Translations under genes and position numbers: made by a program
Part shown: positions 57,036 through 64,000 of the stretch, in pieces
How positions within the stretch are numbered: position 1 is the first letter of the stretch
Layout of the letters: the number at the start of each line of letters is the position of its first letter
DNA from: Pandoraea norimbergensis
GTDB lineage: Bacteria > Pseudomonadota > Gammaproteobacteria > Burkholderiales > Burkholderiaceae
DNA: 64,000 nt
Direction: 5' to 3'
Assembly: GCF_001465545.3 (NCBI RefSeq)
Contig: NZ_CP013480.3
Coordinates: 3,906,001-3,970,000, forward strand
Notes under the pieces: model-generated
The model's input: the letters and a program-made list of their open reading frames with translations, nothing else
What the model was told of the DNA's origin: nothing
Database searches by the model: none

Positions 57036-57423
57036 ATCTCCCCCTGTTGGAATGCCTCGTCATGCCGCGCCGCTTCAGGGCGCTACGTCTGATGTGTCGG
57101 CGGCGCACGACGTCCTCTCGCGCCCTCGCAACATCGTGCCGGGATTATACCGACGCCCTCACCGCCAGTGCCGCCCGGGACCCTCTCACTTTCATCGCAC
57201 TGTCGCTGCCCCCTCGCCAAGCCACCGTGACGCCGGCGCCACGCCAATATTTTTTCGGTTGTCTATTTTTTTAGACATCGGCACGATGCCGAGCAGGTCT
57301 GCCCCACACCACGGGAATGGCCGGTAGATATCGACGTCCAGCGCAATTTTGGGGATGACCGGGCGAGCCGGCAGTGATAGCCTGCGCGCCGTCCAGAAAT
57401 TTGTACACATAAAAGAGGGAATG
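57036..57423. other. divergent intergenic region between the XRE regulator and the porin gene
   Basis: 388 bp with no supported gene. It contains the palindrome at 57261-57276 and short A+T-rich tracts around 57245-57275. The porin leader from about 57280 to 57423 has AGAGGGA just before the start codon. Confidence 0.5.
57261..57276. promoter_or_regulatory. variant operator palindrome upstream of porin and XRE regulator
   Basis: GTCTATTTTTTTAGAC keeps both GTCTA and TAGAC arms and the 16-bp length of the two exact copies elsewhere, with a T-rich centre instead of AATATT. It is 163 bp before the porin start and 226 bp from the regulator start. Confidence 0.7.
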
Positions 57424-58485
57424 ATGAAAACCTGGAACAAGGTGGCTAAGCTGGCTGGCGCCGCCGCAATGGGCGCGGCCACACTCGCGACGACTGCCCA
57501 TGCGCAATCGAGTGTGAGCTTCTACGGTCTGGCCGACGCCTACGTCGGCTCGGTGAAGAACCCCGGCGGTCAGGCGGCCACCGTGCAGCAAGGCGGCGGC
57601 ATGACCACGTCGTATTGGGGCATGGCAGGCACTGAAGACCTGGGCGGTGGCAACAGCGCGCTGTTCGTGCTCGAGAGCTACTTCCAGCCGAACAACGGCA
57701 CCTACGGCCGCTTCTCCGGCGACAGCTTCTTCTCGCGCAACGCCTACGTCGGCCTGTCGAACACCACCGCAGGCACGCTGCGACTCGGGCGCATCACCAC
57801 GCCGCTGTATCTGGCGACGATTCAGTTCAACCCGTTCAACAACTCGTACACGTTCTCGCCGATGATCTTCCACACCTACAAGGGTCTGGGGACACAAGGC
57901 GTGGTGGGCGACTCGGCGTGGAACAACGCCATTGCGTACACGTCGCCGGGCTACGCCGGTCTGGCGGGCACGCTCATCTACGCCACCGGCAACAGCGCGA
58001 CGGACCATAGCGCCAAGAAGTGGGGCGCGGCCCTCACCTATGGCAACGGCCCATTCGGCTTGGCCGTGAACTATCAGTACGTGAACTTCAGCAACGCCCC
58101 GGGCGACTTCGGCACCCAACTGCCGGGCGTGACCGGGCTGACGAACCAGAACACCGCGCAGCTCGGCCTCTCGTACGACTTCACCGTCGTGAAGCTGTTT
58201 GCGCAGTACATGCTCGTCGCCAGTCAGGCCGCCAGCGGCAACTTCCATAGCAACACGGGCCAGTTGGGCGCCTCGGTGCCGCTCGGTCGCGGCAGCGTAC
58301 TCGCCTCGGTTGCCTACACCGGTTCGAACGGCTCGGGAGACAACCAGCGCCGCACGACCTGGGCACTCGGCTACGACTACCCGCTGTCCAAGCGCACCGA
58401 CATCTACGCCGCGTACAAGTACGACCACATGAGCGACTTGTCGACTGGCCAGACATACGGCGCCGGCTTGCGGATGAAGTTCTGA
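57424..58485 (+). CDS. outer-membrane porin, Gram-negative OmpC-like family
   Basis: Trimeric beta-barrel porin of 353 residues of the betaproteobacterial type. A Sec signal peptide (KLAGAAAMGAATLATTAHA, cleavage before QSSVSFYG) is followed by SVSFYGLADAYVGSVKN, the classic start of the mature barrel. The end AGLRMKF finishes with a C-terminal Phe, as required for barrel assembly. The ATG at 57424 fits AGAGG five to six bases upstream better than the ATG at 57421. Its palindrome links it to the downstream transport and catabolic genes, for which it may admit the substrate. Confidence 0.93.
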   Translation: MKTWNKVAKLAGAAAMGAATLATTAHAQSSVSFYGLADAYVGSVKNPGGQAATVQQGGGMTTSYWGMAGTEDLGGGNSALFVLESYFQPNNGTYGRFSGDSFFSRNAYVGLSNTTAGTLRLGRITTPLYLATIQFNPFNNSYTFSPMIFHTYKGLGTQGVVGDSAWNNAIAYTSPGYAGLAGTLIYATGNSATDHSAKKWGAALTYGNGPFGLAVNYQYVNFSNAPGDFGTQLPGVTGLTNQNTAQLGLSYDFTVVKLFAQYMLVASQAASGNFHSNTGQLGASVPLGRGSVLASVAYTGSNGSGDNQRRTTWALGYDYPLSKRTDIYAAYKYDHMSDLSTGQTYGAGLRMKF

Positions 58486-58615
58486 GCCTTGCCGGGGGCG
58501 CCTCGCGCGCCCTCATCCGCGACGGTGCGTGACACGTATGGCATCGTCGCGGCGCCCTTCGCATCAGGGTTTCACCCAATAATTTTCGTCTTGCCTCACC
58601 CTTTGGGTTCGTTTA

Positions 58616-58631
58616 GTCTAAATATTTAGAC
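58616..58631. promoter_or_regulatory. operator palindrome upstream of the 107-residue protein gene
   Basis: GTCTAAATATTTAGAC, a perfect 16-bp palindrome, ends 14 bp before the chosen start codon. A repressor bound here would cover the transcription start or ribosome-binding region. Confidence 0.8.
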
Positions 58632-58645
58632 AAATGGAGCACGTG

Positions 58646-58969
58646 ATGGATTTGAAGCTCGCTTGTGCCTGGTTGCAGCGCGACACCGTCGGCCTGTCCG
58701 ACATCGAAGACTTTGCCGCACGCTGCCTGAGCGCGTCTCGCACCGCCACCCGCGAATCGGCCGCGTTGCTCTTGCTCGCCCAGTCTGCGCAGGCATTTAC
58801 GGAACGCCAGTCCGGTATTGCGACGAACGGCGAGACCTTTCATGCGTTTCTGGCCCGCAGCAAGGCCTATGCGACGAAACTGCGCGATGCGGCCGAATCG
58901 TCGGACGCCAGCTTTCTCGCCACGCTCAACGATTTTGCCGCGCAGTTCACGACCGACGTTTATGTCTGA
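58646..58969 (+). CDS. small uncharacterised protein (107 residues)
   Basis: Protein of 107 residues with no recognised family. The ATG at 58646 has GGAG seven bases upstream; another in-frame ATG at 58634 would lie only two bases from the palindrome. It is predicted mostly helical (LSDIEDFAARCLSASRTATR, ETFHAFLARSKAYATKLRDA), without signal peptide or membrane helix. Its position between porin and MFS genes, with its own copy of the operator, suggests it belongs to the same regulon. Function is unknown. Confidence 0.6.
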   Translation: MDLKLACAWLQRDTVGLSDIEDFAARCLSASRTATRESAALLLLAQSAQAFTERQSGIATNGETFHAFLARSKAYATKLRDAAESSDASFLATLNDFAAQFTTDVYV

Positions 58970-59096
58970 ACATCCGGGCCAGCCAACGATGGTGCACGGT
59001 GCGCGACGCCTGACCCGGGCGCGGTACCGTGGCGCGATCGGCTGGCCCTTCCATGACATGGCCGTCACACTGTCCGCCCATTTTTTTGCACTATCC

Positions 59097-59112
59097 GTCT
59101 AAATATTTAGAC
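59097..59112. promoter_or_regulatory. operator palindrome upstream of the MFS gene
   Basis: A second exact copy of GTCTAAATATTTAGAC, 85 bp before the MFS start. It lies in an A+T-rich patch after the seven-T run at 59081-59087. Confidence 0.8.
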
Positions 59113-59197
59113 AATTATTGACGATCACTGCGGCGGCACAGCTTCGGGACTCGTCCATTCGTTCATTCGATCACTCGCCGCCCCACAGGACACGACC

Positions 59198-60454
59198 ATG
59201 GAAGTCAACCTGAATACCCCGGGTTCGCAGCGCGCCGCTGCGGCGCCGTCCGATACCGTGACGCCTTACGCATGGAAAGCGCTCGCCGGTTCCGCCATCG
59301 GGTATGCGATGGACGGGTTCGACCTGCTGATTCTCGGTTTCATGCTGCCAGCGATCACGGCCGGGCTGTCGCTCACGCCCGGACAGGCGGGTGCGCTGGT
59401 CACATGGACACTCATCGGTGCGGTCGCTGGCGGCATTCTGTTCGGCGCCCTCTCCGATCGCTACGGACGCGTGCGCATGCTGACGTGGACGATCCTGCTC
59501 TTTGCCGTCTTCACAGGGCTGTGTGCGTTTGCTCAGGGCTTCTGGGATTTGCTGGCCTATCGCACCATCGCCGGCATCGGCCTCGGCGGCGAGTTCGGCA
59601 TCGGCATGGCACTGGCCGCCGAAGCGTGGCCGGCCGCCAAACGCGCCCGCGTGTCGTCGTATGTAGCGCTCGGCTGGCAGACCGGCGTACTCGCTGCCGC
59701 CCTGCTCACGCCGATGCTGCTGATCCACATCGGCTGGCGCGGAATGTTCCTCGTCGGCGTGCTGCCGGCACTGGTCGCGTGGGTGCTTCGCAACAAGCTG
59801 CACGAGCCGGAAGTGTTCGTGCGCCGCACTGGCAATGCCGGGGCAAACCGCTCGAATGCGTTCCGCCTGCTCGTGAAAGACGCCCAAACCACGCGCGTCA
59901 GTCTGGGCATCGTGATCCTGTGCTCGGTCCAGAACTTCGGCTACTACGGGATCATGATCTGGCTGCCGACCTTCCTCTCGCAGAAGCTCGGTTTCTCGCT
60001 GACGAAGTCGGGGTTGTGGACCGCAGCCACGGTCGTCGGAATGATGTTCGGCGTGTGGGCGTTTGGCCAACTGGCCGACCGCATCGGGCGACGCCCCACG
60101 TTCCTGCTCTATCAGGCAGGCGCCGTCGTGATGGTGCTCGTCTACGCACAACTGACCGACCCGACCGTCATGCTGTTTGCCGGGGCGCTCATGGGCATGT
60201 TCGTGAACGGCATGGTCGGCGGCTACGGCACGCTGATGTCCGAGGCTTATCCCACAGCCGCACGCGCTACCGCACAAAACGTCTTGTGGAACATCGGCCG
60301 CGCCATCGGCGGCCTGGGGCCTCTCGTCGTCGGCGCGCTCGCCGTGCGCTACTCCTTCCAGATCGCCATCGCATTGCTCGCGAGCCTCTACGTGCTCGAC
60401 ATGATCGCCACGCGCTTTCTGATTCCCGAACTCAAGGGCACCGAACTCGAATGA
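59198..60454 (+). CDS. MFS transporter, aromatic-acid/organic-anion:H+ symporter-like
   Basis: Twelve-helix transporter of 418 residues. GYAMDGFDLLILGFMLPAIT contains the D-G-F-D-L motif of the AAHS group, and GALSDRYGRVRML is the loop 2-3 MFS signature; ADRIGRRPTF is its repeat in the second half. AGGA lies eight bases before the ATG. The stop overlaps the PyrK-like gene start (ATGA), so it is the first gene of the catabolic operon. By context it may import orotate or a related acid. Confidence 0.9.
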   Translation: MEVNLNTPGSQRAAAAPSDTVTPYAWKALAGSAIGYAMDGFDLLILGFMLPAITAGLSLTPGQAGALVTWTLIGAVAGGILFGALSDRYGRVRMLTWTILLFAVFTGLCAFAQGFWDLLAYRTIAGIGLGGEFGIGMALAAEAWPAAKRARVSSYVALGWQTGVLAAALLTPMLLIHIGWRGMFLVGVLPALVAWVLRNKLHEPEVFVRRTGNAGANRSNAFRLLVKDAQTTRVSLGIVILCSVQNFGYYGIMIWLPTFLSQKLGFSLTKSGLWTAATVVGMMFGVWAFGQLADRIGRRPTFLLYQAGAVVMVLVYAQLTDPTVMLFAGALMGMFVNGMVGGYGTLMSEAYPTAARATAQNVLWNIGRAIGGLGPLVVGALAVRYSFQIAIALLASLYVLDMIATRFLIPELKGTELE

Positions 60455-61305
60455 TTCAAGACGCACCCTGCCACTCGCCCACGGTCGCGACGCATCGCTG
60501 CCGCGTGGTGACTCATCGCGCTGTGAATGCCCGCTATCGCTATCTGCGTCTGCACGCCGATGCGCCGCTTGCCGACACCACGCGCCCCGGCCAGTTCTAT
60601 CAACTCAAGTGCCCGGTGACCGATCAGGAGGCGCCGTTCCTGCTGCGCCCGATGAGCGTCTACGGCACCGGCCCCGAGCCCGGCACCATCGAGTTTCTTT
60701 ACAACGTCACGGGCGTGGGTACACGTGCGCTCGCCTCGCTGGCGGAAGGTGCATCGCTCGATATCGTCGGGCCGCTCGGCAATACCTTCACGCTCGACAC
60801 GCGCTGGCAGCGCGTGATGGTGGTGGCGCGCGGCGTCGGTCTGGCCACGATGGCACCGCTCGTGCAGCGCGCTGCCGCAGCGGGCATTCGGCTCACCGTC
60901 GTGATGTCGGCACGCAGCGAGGCCGACCTGATGCGCGACGAGTTCCTGCGCAGCGATATGGCGCGTGAACTGGCCGACGTGCATTGCGTGTTCGACAGCG
61001 ACGGCTCGTCGTCCGTCGAAGCAGTGGAAGCCCGCGTTCGCACCCTGCTCAGCGCCGCCCCGCACGACGCCGTCTACACCTGCGGCTCGCACCGGCTCCT
61101 GATGCTGTTGCAACGCGTGGTGGCCGCACATCCGCAGATCGTCGCGGAAGTGGCGATGGAACAGCGCATGGCGTGCGGCATGGGCGTTTGCCTGTCGTGC
61201 GTGCGCCTGTTCGATTGCGATGGAGATAAGCAATTCCTGCGCGTGTGCCGTGAAGGCCCCGTGTTTCCGATTCGCGATGTCATCGGGGAGGTGGACTTTG
61301 GCTGA
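60451..61305 (+). CDS. PyrK-like dihydroorotate dehydrogenase electron-transfer subunit
   Basis: Flavin and iron-sulfur subunit of 284 residues. RPMS (66-69) fits the FAD-binding R-P-x-S motif. The C-terminal 2Fe-2S site is complete: C242, C247, C250 and C266 (CGMGVCLSC). The nucleotide-binding loop near residues 125-131 reads VVARGVGLATMAP, where PyrK proteins normally have Gly-Gly-Gly, so NADH binding may be changed. It overlaps the MFS gene by four bases and the PyrD-like gene by eight. In this operon it probably delivers electrons to or from the PyrD-like partner. Confidence 0.85.
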   Translation: MIQDAPCHSPTVATHRCRVVTHRAVNARYRYLRLHADAPLADTTRPGQFYQLKCPVTDQEAPFLLRPMSVYGTGPEPGTIEFLYNVTGVGTRALASLAEGASLDIVGPLGNTFTLDTRWQRVMVVARGVGLATMAPLVQRAAAAGIRLTVVMSARSEADLMRDEFLRSDMARELADVHCVFDSDGSSSVEAVEARVRTLLSAAPHDAVYTCGSHRLLMLLQRVVAAHPQIVAEVAMEQRMACGMGVCLSCVRLFDCDGDKQFLRVCREGPVFPIRDVIGEVDFG

Positions 61306-62308
61306 TTTCCAAACGACGACGCGGCGCTCGCCGGACGCTGATCCAAGCCGTCTTGCCGCGCTGGATCTGAGCGTTCGCATCGGCGCACTCACGTTGCGCA
61401 ATCCGGTGATGCCGGCTTCCGGCTGCTTCGCCATTGAATATCGCGAAGCACTCGATCTCAATCGACTCGGCGCACTGGTGATTAAGAGCGTGTCGCCCGC
61501 CACCCGCGCGGGGAACCCGACGCCGCGTGTGGCCGAGACGCCCGCCGGCATGCTCAATTCCATCGGCATTCCGAGCAAGGGGCTCGACGCTTACCTGCGC
61601 GACGTACTGCCGCCGTACACGCAATTCGACACGCCCGTCGTGGTGTCCGTCTCGGCCGATACCGCCGAGTCGTTCGCCGAAGCCTGCGAGCGATTGTCGC
61701 TGCCCGAAGTCGCGGCCATCGAAGCCAACATCTCGTGCCCCAATCTCGAAGCGGACGGCATGGCCTTTGCCATGCTGCCCGAGACCACCTACAAAGCGGT
61801 GAGCGCTATTCGGCGGCGCACGAAGCATCCGCTCTGGGTCAAGCTCACGCCGAATGCCGGGCAGATCGCCCAGATTGCGCGGGCGGCGGAAGACGCCGGG
61901 GCCGATGCCATCGTCATGGGGAACACCGTGCTCGGCATGGCCATCGATGTGCACACGCGCCGCCCCAAACTCGGCAACGTCATGGGCGGTCTGTCAGGCC
62001 CGGCGATCAAACCACTTGCCGTGCGGCTCGTCCATCAATGCCATCGCGCCGTACGTATTCCGATTATCGGCTGCGGCGGCATCGAGACGGCGGAGGATGC
62101 CGTCGAATTCATGCTCGCTGGCGCCACAGCCGTGCAAGTGGGTACGGCATCGTTTCGCGATCCGGCCGCGATGGGCCATATCGTCGACGGCCTCGCCGCG
62201 TATTGCGCGCAGCACCAGATCGACAAGCTCGCGGCACTCACGGGGGCCGTCGCCCTCGACGCCCAGCTCACCGATCGCTGGCTGCGCTTTGCCCAGCAGT
62301 CCGGGTGA
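61298..62308 (+). CDS. dihydroorotate dehydrogenase, class 1B-like
   Basis: FMN-dependent protein of about 336 residues. Class 1 features are NPVMPASGCFAIEY, K63 in VIKSVSPATRAGNP, and the catalytic cysteine C147 in ANISCPNLEADGM. FMN phosphate is bound by the IIGCGGIETAEDAVEFMLAG segment. The start is probably TTG at 61298, with GGGGAGG six bases upstream, inside the end of the PyrK-like gene. Burkholderiaceae make pyrimidines with a class 2 enzyme, so this second enzyme likely acts in catabolism, reducing orotate. Confidence 0.87.
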   Translation: MADFQTTTRRSPDADPSRLAALDLSVRIGALTLRNPVMPASGCFAIEYREALDLNRLGALVIKSVSPATRAGNPTPRVAETPAGMLNSIGIPSKGLDAYLRDVLPPYTQFDTPVVVSVSADTAESFAEACERLSLPEVAAIEANISCPNLEADGMAFAMLPETTYKAVSAIRRRTKHPLWVKLTPNAGQIAQIARAAEDAGADAIVMGNTVLGMAIDVHTRRPKLGNVMGGLSGPAIKPLAVRLVHQCHRAVRIPIIGCGGIETAEDAVEFMLAGATAVQVGTASFRDPAAMGHIVDGLAAYCAQHQIDKLAALTGAVALDAQLTDRWLRFAQQSG

Positions 62309-62432
62309 CAGGGGACCGATACGCACGCCTTCGCGATGTTTTGCCGGGCGTGCGTTGCTCATCGCCATCGATCGATGGCAGTGAGCCGCGATCCCCTTCC
62401 CCATTGATTTCGTCATTGCAGAAAACACGCTC

Positions 62433-63695
62433 ATGAGTCTTACCGCGCTGGCCTCGCTGGCCGATCAACTTTTCAACGACCTGCGCCGTCTCGGCGACGA
62501 TGGTGTCGGCATCTCTCGCGACAGCTATGGTGCAGGCGAGAACGCTGCGGCGTCGTATCTGACCGAATGGGCCGGTCATCAGGGGCTGACGGTCACGCGT
62601 GATCGCGCGGCCAATCTGATCTTCTCCCTGCCGGCCGATGCCGGTGAACGCGACAACCTGCCTGCTACGTGGATCGGCTCGCACCTCGACTCCGTGCCGC
62701 AAGGCGGCAACTACGACGGCATGGCCGGCATCATTGCGGGCCTGTTATGTCTTGTCGAACAGCAACGTAGCGGCCGCCCGACGGCGACGCCGGTGCGCGT
62801 ACTCGCGTTGCGTGGCGAAGAAAGCGCGTGGTTCGGGAAAGCCTACATGGGGTCCGGCGCGCTGTTCGGCAAACTGAGCGACGCCGATCTGGCGATGCCG
62901 CATCGCACGCATGGACGCCCGCTCGGCGAGTGCATGGCCGAAGCCGGTGCCGATGTCGATGCGATTCGTGAAGGGGCGATGCTCTTCGATGCGGCGCGCG
63001 CCAAAGCGTGGCTGGAACTGCATATCGAACAAGGGCCGGTGATGATTGCCCGCGACATGCCGGTGGCCATCGTGCCCGGCATTCGCGGCAATGTGCGCCA
63101 CAACCGTGTGTCGTGCGTGGGAGAGGCGGGGCACTCGGGCGCGGTGCCGCGCTGGCTGCGACACGATGCGATGTTTGCCGTTGCCGATCTCATCACCCGG
63201 CTCGATGAACACTGGCGTGCCCTGCTGGAGCGCGGCATCGATCTCGTAGTGACGACAGGTATTGTCGGCACCGATCCGGCCGAACATGCCATCTCGCGCA
63301 TTCCGGGGCGCGTGGACTTCAGCCTCGAAGTGCGCAGTCAGAGCGCCGATACGCTCGACGTGTTCTATGAGTTGATGCGCACCGAATGCCGCGCCATTGA
63401 GCGTGATCGCGGCGTGCAGTTCGTGTTCGACCGGCGGCTGGCATCCGCACCGGCGATCATGGATGCGCAGGTGTCATCGTTGCTCACTGATGCTTGCCGT
63501 GCGCTCGACCTGCCGCAAGAGCGCGTGCCAAGCGGCGCGGGTCACGACGCCGCGATCTTCGCCAATGCAGGTATTCCAAGCGGGATGGTGTTCGTGCGTA
63601 ACGCGAACGGTTCGCACAATCCGCATGAAGCCATGGACATCGATGACTTCATGCGGGGGGTGGAAGTGCTCGAAGCGACGACGCATCGCCTCTGA
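62433..63695 (+). CDS. M20-family Zn-dependent N-carbamoyl amino acid amidohydrolase
   Basis: Hydrolase of 420 residues in the hydantoinase/carbamoylase and allantoate amidohydrolase group. Metal ligands are visible: H84 (GSHLDSVPQGG), D95 (NYDGMAG), E129/E130 (RGEESAWFG), H197 (HIEQGP) and the C-terminal SHNPHEAM His. By context it may hydrolyse N-carbamoyl-L-aspartate (ureidosuccinate), the product after dihydroorotate ring opening. Allantoate or a beta-ureido acid are alternatives. It follows the PyrD-like gene after 124 bp on the same strand. Confidence 0.87.
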   Translation: MSLTALASLADQLFNDLRRLGDDGVGISRDSYGAGENAAASYLTEWAGHQGLTVTRDRAANLIFSLPADAGERDNLPATWIGSHLDSVPQGGNYDGMAGIIAGLLCLVEQQRSGRPTATPVRVLALRGEESAWFGKAYMGSGALFGKLSDADLAMPHRTHGRPLGECMAEAGADVDAIREGAMLFDAARAKAWLELHIEQGPVMIARDMPVAIVPGIRGNVRHNRVSCVGEAGHSGAVPRWLRHDAMFAVADLITRLDEHWRALLERGIDLVVTTGIVGTDPAEHAISRIPGRVDFSLEVRSQSADTLDVFYELMRTECRAIERDRGVQFVFDRRLASAPAIMDAQVSSLLTDACRALDLPQERVPSGAGHDAAIFANAGIPSGMVFVRNANGSHNPHEAMDIDDFMRGVEVLEATTHRL

Positions 63696-63717
63696 ACCCT
63701 ACGACCAAGCGCTGCGC

Positions 63718-64000
63718 TTACGGTGCCAGCGCAATCACCTCGGCAACGGCGGCGGTCAGCTTCTTCGCGTAGGGCACGTGCAGGAATTCGTTCGGACCGT
63801 GGGCATTCGACTTCGGTCCGAGCACGCCGCACACCATGAACTGCGCGCTCGGGAAACCCGCTTGCAACGTGTTCATCAGCGGAATCGTGCCGCCCTGCCC
63901 GATGAAAGCCACGTCCTCACCGTAGTGGCGTTGCGACGCGGTGTTCAGCGCAGATGACAACCACGGCGCCACTTCCGGCGCATCCCAGCCGGACGCCGCA
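63718..64000 (-). CDS. M20-family peptidase/deacylase, C-terminal fragment (continues beyond window)
   Basis: The last 93 residues of a minus-strand gene whose start lies beyond the right edge. They include GEDVAFIGQGGTIPLMNTLQ and GVLGPKSNAHGPNEFLHVPY, the C-terminal metal-binding and dimer segments of the M20 CPG2/dipeptidase group (N-A-H-x-P-N-E-F). It is convergent with the carbamoylase gene. The substrate cannot be given from this part. Confidence 0.82.
   Translation of the reverse strand, partial: AASGWDAPEVAPWLSSALNTASQRHYGEDVAFIGQGGTIPLMNTLQAGFPSAQFMVCGVLGPKSNAHGPNEFLHVPYAKKLTAAVAEVIALAP

Noticed and set aside
58517..58552. Inverted repeat after the porin gene (CCGCGACGGTGC / GCATCGTCGCGG)
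   Set aside because: It has a mismatch and no T tract on either strand, so it is not listed as a terminator.

Overview
The window looks like chromosomal DNA of a high-GC betaproteobacterium of the family Burkholderiaceae. Pandoraea or a close relative is my best guess, from protein style and gene content rather than any database match. The rpsP-rimM-trmD-rplS operon, a one-piece ssrA (tmRNA) gene, thyA-folA, ubiG-gph, orn, rsgA, pmbA and darP are core genes. No prophage, insertion sequence, CRISPR array or tRNA gene was seen.

Layout. 0-6 kb: a truncated LysR regulator, divergent iron-type ABC permease and ATPase genes with a 4 x 13-bp tandem repeat between them, then thyA-folA. 6-12.3 kb: a membrane-bound GGDEF protein and a complete branched-chain amino-acid ABC operon (livJHMGF). 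12.5-22.7 kb: housekeeping genes pmbA, darP, mog, orn, an M48 protease, rsgA, a CbiB-like protein, a Nudix CoA pyrophosphatase and the trmD operon. 22.9-31.1 kb: a PQQ-type sugar dehydrogenase, a META-domain lipoprotein, a TM2 protein, a Rossmann/DUF2520 protein, a radical SAM gene behind a near-consensus LexA box, and lrp / dadA / ald for alanine catabolism. 31.2-42.1 kb: an RND efflux pair, ubiG-gph, a 1339-residue DUF748 protein and tmRNA. 42.2-52 kb: accessory transport and regulation genes, a hendecad coiled-coil membrane protein, and a three-subunit membrane sugar/alcohol dehydrogenase (Tat subunit, GMC flavoprotein, triheme cytochrome c).

The most unusual part is 52.3-64 kb. It starts with two uncharacterised proteins that share a domain of about 60 residues (44% identical without gaps). 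The larger one also has an acidic Asp/Val/Glu repeat and a proline-rich PxxPxR segment. Next comes an XRE-type regulator, followed by an outer-membrane porin, a 107-residue orphan protein, an MFS transporter, a PyrK-like and a PyrD-like protein, and an M20 N-carbamoyl amidohydrolase. The 16-bp palindrome GTCTAAATATTTAGAC occurs twice exactly and once as a variant, in the leader regions of the porin, the orphan and the MFS gene. I infer a locally regulated uptake and catabolic regulon, most simply for orotate or a related pyrimidine: porin, permease, reduction of orotate, and hydrolysis of a carbamoyl amino acid. A dihydroorotase is not in the window.

Functions of well-known families are confident. 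The regulon, the pathway and the paralogous pair are inferences to be tested. Start codons were chosen from ribosome-binding sites where one is visible.
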